Numbered from the stretch's first letter, positions 1 to 8,485 are shown. The stretch: 64,000 nucleotides of DNA from Nostocales cyanobacterium LEGE 11386 (GCA_015207155.1 JADEXK010000008.1:1-64000), one strand, 5' to 3'. Program-made: numbers and translations. Notes: generated by a model not told the origin, from the letters alone.

Positions 1-67
1 CCAGTTGCTCTTTCTCCAACTGCTTTAGGGTTTCAATGTCTAGTTTTGGTGGCAGGTCTTTTTCCAT
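1..67 (-). CDS. N-terminus of a leftward gene, possibly a transposase (partial)
   Basis: On the minus strand an ATG at 67 opens a frame that reads MEKDLPPKLDIETLKQLEKE and runs off the window edge after 22 codons. This short, charged, Leu-rich start resembles the N-terminal coiled coil of cyanobacterial IS66-like transposases, but 22 residues cannot prove it. It lies back-to-back with the truncated-looking gene at 98, which would fit an insertion sequence landing there. The alternative is an unrelated small coiled-coil protein. Confidence 0.4.
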   Translation of the reverse strand, partial: MEKDLPPKLDIETLKQLEKEQL

Positions 68-97
68 AATTGCTATATTCTGCTTCCCCTACCACAC

Positions 98-805
98 TTG
101 TCAATACCCCAGCACCTGAATCCTTACTCCAAAATTAATGAACATGAACAAATAGGTAATACAGATAGTGTCATTCTCGATTTAGTTCTTTATGTAAGTA
201 AAGATAGACTTAGTAGAGTTGGTATTTATCAAGAATGTTTATATAATAAGATGAAGAATTTCAATAAAATACCTTCGTTTTTACCTTTTTATTATTATAA
301 ATTTCATGATCCAGATAAGTGTAATTTAATTTTATTTTTTGACGATTTAGACTGTCGTAATCCTGTTGAGCAACAACAAAAAATATTATCAGCAATATTA
401 ACAATACCAAAATCTATTAATATCAAAAAATTTGTGGGATTTGCTGCACCTGAATTAGAAGCTTGGATTATTGCAGACTGGACTAATTCAGTAGCTAGAC
501 ATCCTGATTTTAAACGCAGGCAGCAAAGTATGTGTCACTGGTTGAGTACAGAAAAAAATATTCCTTTTGATAATCCAGAATCATTCAGTGAGTACGATAA
601 AGAAAAAGATTGTTGTCAAGAAAAGCTATCACAGGCGCTAGTCGATTCTAGTGTCATGCCTGAATTTAATAGCAATTCAAAACCATTGTCTAAAGGGTTA
701 CATACACCAGAGCTCTTAAGCCATATAAATCCTGATACAGTCCAACAAAAATGCCCTTTATTTCGTGAGTTTTATAACTATCTAAAAAATTTTTGTGCTT
801 CTTAA
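98..805 (+). CDS. DUF4276-like (TOPRIM-type) protein, probably 5'-truncated
   Basis: The product is 235 aa from a TTG start; the frame stays open back to about position 44 but has no better start. Residues 77-88 hold an acidic stretch (ILFFDDLDCRN) and residues 114-126 read FAAPELEAWIIAD. This pair resembles the DxD and E-W-AD motifs of the DUF4276/TOPRIM-like family, which in many bacteria accompanies an AAA ATPase in OLD-like systems. The family's usual N-terminal strand with its conserved Glu is not visible, so the 5' end is probably missing, perhaps through the element to its left. The gene is very AT-rich compared with its neighbours, which suggests horizontal acquisition. The family assignment is from memory of motifs and is moderate. 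Confidence 0.5.
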   Translation: MSIPQHLNPYSKINEHEQIGNTDSVILDLVLYVSKDRLSRVGIYQECLYNKMKNFNKIPSFLPFYYYKFHDPDKCNLILFFDDLDCRNPVEQQQKILSAILTIPKSINIKKFVGFAAPELEAWIIADWTNSVARHPDFKRRQQSMCHWLSTEKNIPFDNPESFSEYDKEKDCCQEKLSQALVDSSVMPEFNSNSKPLSKGLHTPELLSHINPDTVQQKCPLFREFYNYLKNFCAS

Positions 806-856
806 TGAAGGTTTAATTAACATCTGTAATTACTAGGTTAAATAAATTTATTTTCT

Positions 857-890
857 GTAGTAAGTACTTTAAAACTAAAGCACTTACTAC
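857..890. terminator. hairpin between convergent genes
   Basis: Arms of about 14 bp (gtagtaagtacttt and its near-perfect complement, with one G-U/mismatch) flank a 6-nt loop. The hairpin lies between the rightward DUF4276-like gene and the leftward alanine dehydrogenase gene and could end transcription from both sides. There is no long T-run. Confidence 0.5.
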
Positions 891-935
891 AAGCGTTGAT
901 GTATTAACTTTTTCTCATCTCATATCCAGGTAATA

Positions 936-2027
936 CTAACTTACTAAATCAGGAAAAACCTCTTGCACAGCCGGATGAATCAAGCGATGATTCTGCACAT
1001 TCAAGCCTTTAGCTAATGCTGGATTAACTTCCAGTGCCTTAATTCCTAAATTCGCCAACTGCACAACATAAGGTAATGTACTGTTATTTAGTGCCTGGGT
1101 GGCTGTCCAAGGTACTGCTCCAGGCATATTGGGAACGCCATAATGTACTACACCTTCTTCAAGGTATACCGGATTGGTGTGGGATGTCGCGTGTAAAGTT
1201 TCCACACAACCGCCTTGGTCAACAGCTACATCGACAATTACGGAACCCGGATGCATTTGTTTGACCAATTCGCGCGATACTAGTGTTGGTGCCCTACGTC
1301 CTAGGACTAAAACTGCACCGATGAGCAAGTCGGCTTCTTTGATGGCGGCTTCAATGTGGGCAGAGTTACTGTAAAGCAATTCGACTCTAGAGCCAAATAG
1401 GGTTTCTAGGTAGGATAAACGCTCGACATTCACATCTAAAATTTGCACGGCAGCACCCATGCCTACAGCAATTTTAGCGGCTTCTGTACCAACAACGCCG
1501 CCACCTAAAATTACTACCTTACCTGCTTTGACTCCGGGGACACCACCCAAAAGAACGCCTCTACCTCCTTGCTGACGTTCTAGGAATCTCGCCCCAAATT
1601 GTACTGCTAGCCGACCAGCAATAATGCTCATAGGAGTGAGCAGTGGTAATTTGTTCGCACCGGGTTGTTCTACAGTTTCGTAAGCGATCGCACAAGTGCC
1701 ACAATCAATTAAATGCTCGGTTAAATTGCGATCGGCCGCTAGATGCAGATAAGTAAACAATATCTGCCCTTTTTGCAAAAATTTATACTCGCTTGCTAAA
1801 GGCTCTTTGACTTTGATCACTAACTCTCTATTCCAAGCGGCTTCTGGTGTAACGACAATCTCTGCTCCCGCATCTTGATAGTCATTGTCTGTAAATCCCG
1901 CACCACTACCTGCTTGAGTCTGAACAAAGATGGCATGACCATTTTCCCGCAGTACCCGCACACTAGAAGGACTTAACCCTACCCGAAACTCCTGATCCTT
2001 ATTCTCCTTAGGAACGCCGATTTCCAT
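936..2027 (-). CDS. ald: alanine dehydrogenase
   Basis: This enzyme interconverts L-alanine and pyruvate plus ammonia with NAD in the cytoplasm; in heterocyst-forming cyanobacteria Ald supports diazotrophic growth. The frame opens further upstream, but family members start at MEIGVPKE, so the ATG at 2027 is chosen (363 aa). Visible landmarks are the N-terminal substrate domain with RVGLSP, the VKVKEP lysine region, LFTYLHLA, and the Rossmann motif [10 protein letters not shown]. The later segment [12 protein letters not shown], with the catalytic Asp region, and the C-terminal [11 protein letters not shown] are also typical. Length and motifs are those of an intact enzyme. It is monocistronic, with hli divergent upstream. 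Confidence 0.96.
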   Translation of the reverse strand: MEIGVPKENKDQEFRVGLSPSSVRVLRENGHAIFVQTQAGSGAGFTDNDYQDAGAEIVVTPEAAWNRELVIKVKEPLASEYKFLQKGQILFTYLHLAADRNLTEHLIDCGTCAIAYETVEQPGANKLPLLTPMSIIAGRLAVQFGARFLERQQGGRGVLLGGVPGVKAGKVVILGGGVVGTEAAKIAVGMGAAVQILDVNVERLSYLETLFGSRVELLYSNSAHIEAAIKEADLLIGAVLVLGRRAPTLVSRELVKQMHPGSVIVDVAVDQGGCVETLHATSHTNPVYLEEGVVHYGVPNMPGAVPWTATQALNNSTLPYVVQLANLGIKALEVNPALAKGLNVQNHRLIHPAVQEVFPDLVS

Positions 2028-2374
2028 GTACCGCCTCTGATGAATTTTTTTGTTCAACTTTAGCCTGCCAGTATCAGGCTCGCACTTCCGTATTAGGGAT
2101 AGCTAACTACTAACCTAACTTTCTTAACTCCACTAGCAAAGCTATAGTCACGCCACGCAAGCTATCAAACTCTTACCCTTGACTATTACCCAAGTATTTC
2201 TACAATATATAAAGAATAATTACAAAATATTAAAAAAGCTAGCATAGCTCCTGCTAGGGATCTACTGCTAGATCTCTCAAGTTTCAATCTGAGTCGCAAT
2301 ACCGTTTGAAACCTTGATAATTGTTCACTGTTCACTGTTTTAAGTCTCGTTTGCCGAAAAGAGGTTTCTTCGTT
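2028..2374. other. intergenic, divergent ald/hli promoters
   Basis: This AT-rich spacer between ald (leftward) and the hli gene (rightward) must hold both promoters. A short direct repeat of tgttcac (two full units, about 2321-2338) lies about 40 bases before the hli start. No coding frame looks genuine here. Confidence 0.5.
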
Positions 2375-2545
2375 ATGACACAAACACAACCAACCATTAC
2401 GCCCAAATTAGAGGAGCCTAAGTTTGGCTTTAATGAATATGCTGAGCGTTTAAACGGTCGAGCTGCCATGATTGGCTTTTTATTGATGGTGCTGATTGAA
2501 TACGTCACCGACCAAGGTGTGCTATCATGGCTCGGTCTGAAATAG
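2375..2545 (+). CDS. high-light-inducible protein (Hli/Scp, one-helix LHC-like)
   Basis: This is a 56-aa single-helix chlorophyll/carotenoid-binding stress protein of the thylakoid membrane. The helix contains the ELIP/CAB signature AERLNGRAAMIGFLLM (about residues 23-38), with the Glu/Arg and Asn chlorophyll-ligand pattern, and the protein ends in SWLGLK. The ATG at 2375 is chosen because a gaggtt ribosome site lies just before it and the family's short hydrophilic N-terminus starts there; the upstream in-frame ATG at 2321 would add non-family residues. The gene is expected to respond to high light; the promoter region is AT-rich but no clear HLR element was identified. Confidence 0.95.
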   Translation: MTQTQPTITPKLEEPKFGFNEYAERLNGRAAMIGFLLMVLIEYVTDQGVLSWLGLK

Positions 2546-2599
2546 TCCTGCCAAAAAGCTCAAGTCTTCAAGTTGTAAGCTAGTAATTAGAAGTGTTAG

Positions 2600-2626
2600 A
2601 ACCAGCTGGGATCACTGGCTGGTTTT
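2600..2626 (+). terminator. terminator of hli
   Basis: The stem aaccagc/gctggtt has an 11-nt loop and is followed by tttt, 55 bases after the hli stop. This fits a short intrinsic terminator. Confidence 0.65.
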
Positions 2627-2868
2627 GACCATATCAATATAGTGAATTGTCTCACACGAGTTGCCGTCTATGACTATCAGGCATACAAGAAAGTATAGGT
2701 ATGATCTTAAACTTGCAATAACACATGCAAGTAATTAAATTACTATACTTTCACTGTACTGTAGAAAATTCTCATATTTTTAGAGGCCTATTGTCAAAAG
2801 GGCAGTTAACGTTGTGAGGTATTCTCGGTGAAGTTACACATAAGGTAATCTGGACAAACCAAGCTGTG

Positions 2869-3162
2869 ATGAATGCTGTATTACCTCGTTTTTTGAAGTC
2901 AGCCTACAGAAAAGACCCCATAATCAGTATATTGATGACTATGGGTGTGGTGGATGCGCTGATTGGTGGGCTGGATGATAGTTGGTCATTATTTGCTGTG
3001 GGGTTGGGGACAGCTGGAATCAGCCTCGCCTTTAAATTGTGGCGTATCCAGCAACGCCGTCCCACTCCAGATGAGCCTGTAGTGCAACATTACTTGCCAT
3101 CTCAATCATCTAGTCCTAGTCTGCCAATGCTAACTGTTTCTAAGAAAAAACCACCTCGATAA
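2869..3162 (+). CDS. conserved cyanobacterial hypothetical protein, membrane-associated
   Basis: The product is 97 aa from the ATG at 2869; a GTG directly before it is an alternative. Residues 18-58 form one or two weakly hydrophobic helices (IISILMTMGVVDALIGG, then FAVGLGTAGISLAFKLW). A Pro/Ser-rich basic tail follows. I do not recognise a functional family; similar small proteins occur only in cyanobacteria as far as I recall. The stop is followed at once by an AGTGCTG heptamer repeat. Function unknown. Confidence 0.65.
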   Translation: MNAVLPRFLKSAYRKDPIISILMTMGVVDALIGGLDDSWSLFAVGLGTAGISLAFKLWRIQQRRPTPDEPVVQHYLPSQSSSPSLPMLTVSKKKPPR

Positions 3163-3163
3163 G

Positions 3164-3187
3164 GAGTGCTGAGTGCTGAGTACTGAG
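3164..3187. repeat. STRR heptamer repeat (GAGTGCT)n
   Basis: Three tandem heptamer units, one with a single change (gagtact), lie right after the stop codon at 3162. The same unit recurs at many loci in this window. Confidence 0.8.
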
Positions 3188-3235
3188 CGAAGAAGATGAA
3201 ATTGATTGGCTTAACTATTCTACAAGTGAGGAAAA

Positions 3236-4309
3236 GTGGTGAGGAGTGAGCAAAGAAGTGGAAAAGATTCTCTACTGCACCCAGGTATTATTCTGGCATT
3301 TATAGCAGCGATCGCCATTCCGGTAAGTGTCTGGCAAGGATTTCATGTTCATGCTGCTCATGCTGCTGTTGAGGTAACACCAAACTCTCAAGCCAGAAGT
3401 AGCGTGACTAATCCCCAGTTACTTTATACCCTCAACGGACACAGAGGAACCGTTAAATCCTTAGCTTTTAGTCCCAATAACCAAATGCTGGCCAGTGGTG
3501 GTGCTGAAAATGAAGGCATAATCCGGTTATGGAATCCCCTCACTGGCAAAAAGTTAGGGGATATTAGAAAAGCGCACAAAACAGGGGTAGCATCTTTGGT
3601 AATTTCGCCAGATGGTCAAACCTTAGCTAGCTGTAGCAGTGACAACACAATTAACCTGTGGAATCTCAAAAATAATCGGTTTAGCCGTTCCTTTGTGGGA
3701 CATACCAGTAATGTCCTGTCTTTAGCTGTATCTCCCGATAGTAGAATTCTTGTTAGTGGTGCTTTAGATGGCATTCGTCTGTGGGATTTATTGCAGCAGC
3801 GCCCACTAGCTACTTTAGTCCGTTTTGATAACTCCATTCATACACTATCAATGAGTCCTGATGGTCAGACTTTAGCTAGTGGTGACAACAAAGGTGTGAT
3901 TAAGCTGTGGAACTTGAGTACTGGTCAATTAATCCGTGAATTTGCGGCACATTCTCAAGCACTCACCACCATAACTTTTACACCAAACGGGGCAAATTTA
4001 GTTAGTGCTAGTCGCGATCGCACAATTAAACTTTGGGATTTAAATTCTGACGAACCAGTCCGCACCCTCACAGGACACAACAATTGGGTGAATGCGATCG
4101 CCATCAACCCCGATGGACAAACCCTCGCCAGTGCTGGACGAGATGGAATTAAATTGTGGAATTTAACTACAGGTGAGTTAGTCAATACACTGCTGGGACA
4201 TACTGACTGGGTAAGTGCGATCGCTTTTAGTCCTGATGGGCAAACTCTCGCTAGTGGTGGATTTGATGGCAGAGTTAACATTTGGGGAATGCCATCACAA
4301 CGCAATTAG
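3236..4309 (+). CDS. exported or membrane-anchored WD40-repeat protein
   Basis: The product is 357 aa from a GTG start. Residues 15-45 form a hydrophobic segment (LLHPGIILAFIAAIAIPVSV, ending in an Ala-rich HAAHAA stretch), probably a signal peptide or anchor. From about residue 62 there are seven WD40 units, each closing with LWNL, LWDL or similar, enough for a single seven-bladed propeller; the last blade ends in NIWGM close to the C-terminus. Such propellers are protein-protein scaffolds; nothing shows the partner. HIP1 sites lie inside the repeats. The internal repeats make antisense open frames that are not genes. Confidence 0.88.
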   Translation: MVRSEQRSGKDSLLHPGIILAFIAAIAIPVSVWQGFHVHAAHAAVEVTPNSQARSSVTNPQLLYTLNGHRGTVKSLAFSPNNQMLASGGAENEGIIRLWNPLTGKKLGDIRKAHKTGVASLVISPDGQTLASCSSDNTINLWNLKNNRFSRSFVGHTSNVLSLAVSPDSRILVSGALDGIRLWDLLQQRPLATLVRFDNSIHTLSMSPDGQTLASGDNKGVIKLWNLSTGQLIREFAAHSQALTTITFTPNGANLVSASRDRTIKLWDLNSDEPVRTLTGHNNWVNAIAINPDGQTLASAGRDGIKLWNLTTGELVNTLLGHTDWVSAIAFSPDGQTLASGGFDGRVNIWGMPSQRN

Positions 4310-4345
4310 CTGGTTAGTATTTGCAAAATATTATCCTAATTTTTG

Positions 4346-5344
4346 TTACACGGGAGATTTTAGAAGTTCCAACCATGCTTCTAACTGAAGGTCGTAGTGA
4401 CCAGCCTGTGCTAATGGATACTCTCCTTCCTCAATCAGCTTAATTAAATTTGGTAAAGCCTGGATAAACTCAGGATCATGCTTGCGGGGATGTATAGTCC
4501 ATGCTTTCGTTGAGGACAAATCTGCTCTGACAAAACTACTATTTTGCAATTTTTCGCTGGCCATAACCTCAAAAGATGCCAGCGCTCCTTGAATTGAACC
4601 ACTGGTGCGGCGTAACCTGCGTTCGATTTTGGCGGATAATGGTTGCAAGGGTTGTGGTAACTTTCTCGAAAGTAGGGGAGGCGATTTCCAAATCAAAGGA
4701 ATAGGGGAAAGCAAGGAGAAAGTTTGTCGGTTAATGAGATATGCTCTCATACTAAAAAATTTCTGAGCAGAAAATCCTTTTGGATCTTTTACGAATTGAC
4801 GTGGTTGAAAAGCTTTACCTTCTGGGTGAGGAGGGCCACAAAGGGGACGTGCAGTCACAATTGAGGGTGTTGATACCATCAAGTCTATGGCATTAGTAAT
4901 CCAGTTATAATCTGGGTCTTGATGTAACAACATATCAGCATCAAAATGGAGATAATAATCGGTCGCTGATGCCTCAATACAATATAAAGATCCATAGATT
5001 GTCGAACCCTTCCAATTGTGCGTGTGGTTGAGCATTTGTTGGGCTTGCTGATTACCAAAATACTTTTGATAAATTCGGTTTATTTGCTCTGGTTCATAAT
5101 CAATTTTGACGATTTTATCAATGAATCCTTGGTCAACTAGAGTTTTGCAGGCTGACTCTAATTCTTCTTGACTACCTGGATTGTATCTGACGCGCATACT
5201 TCCAGTTAAATTTGCGGTATCTATTGCTAAAACCCGCTCCACAAAAGGATAGTTACAGGCTTTAACCAAGTGTGGAATTGTTCGCAGCATATACGGAACA
5301 TCAGTTTTGGCTGCGAGTATCCACATTGACACGGGGGCTTTCAT
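4346..5344 (-). CDS. glycosyltransferase, GT-A type (family 2-like)
   Basis: This 332-aa protein has a GT-A-like N-terminal half: SMWILAAKTDVPYMLRTIPHL at the start, then YYLHFDADMLLHQDPD near residue 130. The latter supplies the DxD metal and nucleotide-sugar motif. The C-terminal half is less conserved, with a basic segment (KIERRLRRTSG). No transmembrane helix is obvious, so it is likely cytoplasmic or peripheral. Donor and acceptor are unknown. It converges with the WD40 gene and has about 470 bases of AT-rich upstream sequence. Confidence 0.75.
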   Translation of the reverse strand: MKAPVSMWILAAKTDVPYMLRTIPHLVKACNYPFVERVLAIDTANLTGSMRVRYNPGSQEELESACKTLVDQGFIDKIVKIDYEPEQINRIYQKYFGNQQAQQMLNHTHNWKGSTIYGSLYCIEASATDYYLHFDADMLLHQDPDYNWITNAIDLMVSTPSIVTARPLCGPPHPEGKAFQPRQFVKDPKGFSAQKFFSMRAYLINRQTFSLLSPIPLIWKSPPLLSRKLPQPLQPLSAKIERRLRRTSGSIQGALASFEVMASEKLQNSSFVRADLSSTKAWTIHPRKHDPEFIQALPNLIKLIEEGEYPLAQAGHYDLQLEAWLELLKSPV

Positions 5345-5815
5345 GTTGTTAACATCCTGTTAGCTTTTTCAGGTTAACTACAGCAGTTTTTATATAAATA
5401 GACTACGTACATTCAAACCTAAACTCTTATCCCCTTCTCCACCCAGAAAAAGGGAAATGCAAAGTCTCTCCTATTAAGAGAGTCAGTCCGTGGTCTAATC
5501 ATGCAAAAATTATTGCCTAAGAGTACTTTGCCAAAAAAACGCTCGAATAGCTAGACCATAAGTCAACTTTTTTCCATTAGTGTGACAAAATTGTGTTCAT
5601 TTTTAAAGGTCGAATTTTTAGCACAATTCGGCATTAAATTTAAGTATTTATTTGTGCTAATTAAATCATCTATTAAAACCGACTTTAACGCTTATCCTTT
5701 TTAATAGCTGAATGCACAAATTTTTTCTAAGTATTTACTATTAAATAAATTGCTAAATTTATAGCCAGGAATATCAGCCGATGTGGCGGATATCCCAGCT
5801 GGATATAATACTCCT
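5345..5815. other. intergenic, no gene seen
   Basis: This is an AT-rich stretch between two leftward genes. It holds the promoter of the glycosyltransferase and the 3' region of the sugar kinase. No credible frame, tRNA or strong hairpin was seen. Confidence 0.5.
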
Positions 5816-6793
5816 CTAGAATTGATGTGAGGCTAGAAAAGCTTCAATTTCAGCAGAGGTAGGTTGAGAAGCGATCGCACCTGGTTTAATGGTAGTTAGC
5901 GCTCCCACGGCATTAGCATAAGCAACAATGTGTTTTGCTGTTTCCGCATCTTGTAAGCCGTGGATGCCATGTTGACTCAATTGGTGGATAAATCCTGCTA
6001 AAAAGCTATCTCCTGCACCAGTTGTATCCACAACCGAAACTGGAAAAGAAGGTAATTTGCCTTCGTTTTCACCCAGACAATAGGCGCAACCATGTTCTCC
6101 ATCTGTGACCAACACTCCATCAATTGAAGCCAGGCGGTAGGTAATAGCTCCTGGATCTGTGGTGTCAAATAGCCATTCAGCTTCTTCTTTGGAGAGTTTG
6201 AGAAAATCAACGCGCTTTAATATTTCTTGGATTTTTTGCCGAGCGATGTTTGCATCTTCCCAAAATACCGGCCGCCAGTTGACATCCAAGATAATTTTCA
6301 GGTCGTACTGTTCTGCTAGTTCTAAGGCGCGGTAAATTGCCTCCTCACTTTCAGGGTAGGCTAATTCCAAAGTACCCAAAACCAGAAAATCCGCCTCTTG
6401 AAACAGCGAATGTGGCAATTGCTTGGCTTGCAAGCGGGTATCGGCAAATTCAGAGGTGTCATACTCACCAAATCCGGCAAAATTGCGATCGCCTGCCAGA
6501 TCTCGCACCACATAAACTTGCCGCGTTGGTGCTGTAGGATGGCGCTGCACCCCTGTTGTATCTACACCTACTTCTTGTAATAGCTTAACCAGTGTATTCC
6601 CTGGTTCATCTTCACCTACAGCCCCGATAAATCCTGCGGGAGTTCCCAGCTTTACCAAAGCGCAGGCTACGTTAGCTGGCGCACCCCCTGGATAGGGAGT
6701 CCAGGACTTCACTTCTTCTAGCTCTAGTCCCAATTGGTCAGCTAAACAATCGAATAAAATTTCACCAAGGCACAAAACACGGGGATTGCTCAT
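5816..6793 (-). CDS. PfkB-family carbohydrate kinase, probable fructokinase
   Basis: The product is 325 aa and phosphorylates a sugar, most likely fructose, with ATP in the cytoplasm. It opens with VLCLGEILFDCLAD, followed by the PfkB signature GGAPANVACALVKLG (about residues 36-50). The second PfkB signature DTTGAGDSFLAGF (about 255-267) contains the catalytic Asp and anion hole. Length fits the ribokinase/fructokinase family. Fructokinase is favoured because of the GEILFD start and the cyanobacterial context of sucrose metabolism, but substrate cannot be fixed from sequence. Confidence 0.9.
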   Translation of the reverse strand: MSNPRVLCLGEILFDCLADQLGLELEEVKSWTPYPGGAPANVACALVKLGTPAGFIGAVGEDEPGNTLVKLLQEVGVDTTGVQRHPTAPTRQVYVVRDLAGDRNFAGFGEYDTSEFADTRLQAKQLPHSLFQEADFLVLGTLELAYPESEEAIYRALELAEQYDLKIILDVNWRPVFWEDANIARQKIQEILKRVDFLKLSKEEAEWLFDTTDPGAITYRLASIDGVLVTDGEHGCAYCLGENEGKLPSFPVSVVDTTGAGDSFLAGFIHQLSQHGIHGLQDAETAKHIVAYANAVGALTTIKPGAIASQPTSAEIEAFLASHQF

Positions 6794-7008
6794 TTCATTT
6801 CAGAATCTGGGATTTTCGATTTTTGAGTTAGTAATTCCAGTATAAAATCTACAACACTCTTGACTCATCTGTCGCCAGTCCTCCAAAGAATAAAATAGCA
6901 AATTTTGCTACTTCCATGAGATATATGTCTTGACTATTCTCCTTGACTATTTCAGTAATTTAACGTTATTTTTTTAATATAAAAGTAATAATAAATACTA
7001 ATTATTTT

Positions 7009-7149
7009 ATGTATGTTGCCATCAAGTGGAAATATAAAGAAAATATTGTCAATTGGATTACTGCTACCACTGGAAACACCTTCCCACAAAAGAATCTTCT
7101 AGAATTAGAAGAGGCGATTAAGTACATATACCAAGGGAGGATAAAATAA
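7009..7149 (+). CDS. candidate 46-aa small ORF ahead of the LuxR-type regulator
   Basis: An ATG at 7009 opens 46 codons (start MYVAIKWKYKENIVNW, end YIYQGRIK) that stop 3 bases before the regulator's ATG. The regulator's ribosome site (gggagg) lies within its last codons, so the two could be translationally coupled. Composition looks protein-like (amphipathic, Lys/Glu/Ile-rich). I recognise no family and no clear ribosome site precedes it. It may be a leader peptide or chance. Confidence 0.4.
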   Translation: MYVAIKWKYKENIVNWITATTGNTFPQKNLLELEEAIKYIYQGRIK

Positions 7150-7152
7150 GTC

Positions 7153-7416
7153 ATGGCTGGTGGCGAGTCTCTGACCCCTGTTAGTCTATCAGACAGAGAA
7201 CTGCAAATTATCGACTTAGTGGCCGCTGGCTTAACTAACCAAGAAATTGCAGGAAAACTGGAAATTAGCAAACGAACAGTTGATAACCATATCAGCAATA
7301 TTCTCACGAAAACCCAAACGGAAAACCGAGTGGCTCTCGTCCGTTGGGCTTTGCAGTGGGGTAAAGTCTGCTTGAATGACGTCAATTGCTGTCTTCTACC
7401 CAACCAAACTGATTAG
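7153..7416 (+). CDS. PedR-like LuxR-type transcriptional regulator
   Basis: This 87-aa stand-alone GerE/LuxR helix-turn-helix protein has no receiver domain. Residues 13-65 carry the full four-helix domain (LSDRELQIIDLVAAGLTNQE, then SKRTVDNHISNIL). The C-terminus carries three cysteines at 73, 79 and 80 (KVCLNDVNCC). From memory, the cyanobacterial PedR regulator (Ssl0564 type) is of this size and forms a thioredoxin-reduced disulfide dimer through Cys80. Size, domain and Cys position agree, so a redox sensor linked to photosynthetic electron flow is likely. A strong gggagg ribosome site supports the start. Confidence 0.8.
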   Translation: MAGGESLTPVSLSDRELQIIDLVAAGLTNQEIAGKLEISKRTVDNHISNILTKTQTENRVALVRWALQWGKVCLNDVNCCLLPNQTD

Positions 7417-7636
7417 ACAATTTGTTATCGATGGCGTGTGGCAGACGACATCGATAGCGTCTAGGATGACAACAAACTTCGTCTGGTACATAGCCAAGCC
7501 AATTTTGACAGTTTACTCATGTTCTCCTCCTCACGCCTTTGTTTTCATGTGAACCTTTAGCGTAAGTTCTCTTTGGTGTCCAGATCAAGCAGATAGATTA
7601 CTCGACCTTTGGTTATCGTGCGAGGCTGTTTTTCCT

Positions 7637-7665
7637 CTAGTACAGTTGTGGCACAACTGTACTAG
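7637..7665. repeat. perfect 13-bp inverted repeat with 3-base centre
   Basis: The arms ctagtacagttgt and acaactgtactag flank ggc. With no T-run it is not an ordinary terminator; it could be an operator or a palindromic repeat remnant. Confidence 0.7.
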
Positions 7666-7728
7666 GGGTGAAATACACGAGTATCCTTCTTTTCTTTTGC
7701 GTCTTAGCTATTAAATGCATCTTCATGG

Positions 7729-7751
7729 CGAATTGGTATAATACCAATTCG
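7729..7751. repeat. perfect 11-bp palindrome upstream of toxin-antitoxin genes
   Basis: The arms cgaattggtat/ataccaattcg flank a single central base, about 60 bases before the antitoxin start. The left flank (ttaaatgcatcttcatg) resembles 36871-36887, so the element may be part of a dispersed repeat rather than an operator. Confidence 0.65.
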
Positions 7752-7766
7752 TAATTACTTTATATA

Positions 7767-7806
7767 CTACCATTCAGTAAGAAAATTATTACTACCATTT
7801 GGTAAG
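7767..7806 (+). promoter_or_regulatory. direct repeats, candidate antitoxin operator
   Basis: Two copies of a 15-mer, ctaccattcagtaag (7767) and ctaccatttggtaag (7792), lie 25 bases apart and end 3 bases before the antitoxin ATG. Ribbon-helix-helix antitoxins commonly bind such repeated sites to autoregulate; binding here is inferred. Confidence 0.5.
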
Positions 7807-7809
7807 ATT

Positions 7810-8034
7810 ATGCAAGTTGAAAAGTTATCCATTTCCTTATCAGCGTCCTTGGTTCAATTTGTTGAAAGTTACAAAGTAACTAAAGGATGTAAATCTCGCT
7901 CCCAAGTCATTGAAATGGCGTTGCAATTGTTGCGAAAACAGGAATTAGAAGAGGCTTACCGAGAGGCATCTGCTGAAATTAACAAAGATTGGGATATCAC
8001 AATTACAGATGGATTGACAGATGAAGCGTGGTGA
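7810..8034 (+). CDS. ribbon-helix-helix antitoxin, MazE/CopG-like
   Basis: The 74-aa product begins with a short strand (MQVEKLSISLSASLVQF) and a helix-turn-helix (GCKSRSQVIEMALQLL), the usual RHH DNA-binding fold. An acidic, Trp-containing C-terminal tail (INKDWDITITDGLTDEAW) is the likely toxin-binding part. It overlaps the MazF-like toxin gene by 14 bases, the classic antitoxin-first arrangement. It probably represses its own operon through the repeats just upstream. Confidence 0.85.
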   Translation: MQVEKLSISLSASLVQFVESYKVTKGCKSRSQVIEMALQLLRKQELEEAYREASAEINKDWDITITDGLTDEAW

Positions 8035-8359
8035 TATTTATTATGCGAATCTCAGTCCTACTGTAGGTTCCGAGATAAATAAACGCCGTCCAGTAATCAT
8101 AGTCAGTAATAATGCGAATAATAGTGCGGCTAATACCGTAACAATTTTACCAATCGCATCTAATGTCAACCGTGTTCATCCGTTTGAGGTCTTACTCAAT
8201 CCAGAAGAGAGTGGTTTACCTAAAGCTTCTAAAATACAGGCGCAGCAGGTGCGAACAATTTCTAAGCAAAGGATTGTAGGAGATGTGATCAATAGTTTGA
8301 GTGAAGAATTAATGCACTTAGTAGATGCTGCTCTTAAACTACATCTAGGCTGGGATTGA
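8021..8359 (+). CDS. mazF: MazF/PemK-family endoribonuclease toxin
   Basis: The 112-aa toxin has the family pattern: MKRGDIYYANLSPTVGSEINKRRPVII at the start (conserved G-D-I and R-P residues), a central VTILPIAS strand, and KIQAQQVRTISKQRI near residue 80 with the conserved Q and RT. MazF enzymes cut mRNA at short motifs and are held inactive by the antitoxin. Length is normal, so it appears intact. Cleavage specificity cannot be read from sequence. Confidence 0.92.
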   Translation: MKRGDIYYANLSPTVGSEINKRRPVIIVSNNANNSAANTVTILPIASNVNRVHPFEVLLNPEESGLPKASKIQAQQVRTISKQRIVGDVINSLSEELMHLVDAALKLHLGWD

Positions 8360-8485
8360 TGACCACAAGTATTTTTTCTGGTAATTAACTATTCTCACAA
8401 CAAAAATTAGCAACAAACCCCTGCCTCAAGCGTTACATTTGTAAGAAATCTCTATTGCTCCATCGGCTTGGGGAGCAGTGTTTTT

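Larger units (their letters stand above)
7417..7809. other. intergenic with three inverted repeats
   Basis: This spacer between the PedR-like gene and the toxin-antitoxin pair has no credible frame. It holds an inverted repeat of tatcgatg/catcgata (about 7424-7456, possible terminator of the regulator), a perfect palindrome at 7637-7665 and another at 7729-7751, listed separately. Confidence 0.6.

Noticed and set aside
3955..4305. 116-codon antisense frame in the WD40 gene
   Set aside because: Mirror of the repetitive WD40 codons on the other strand.
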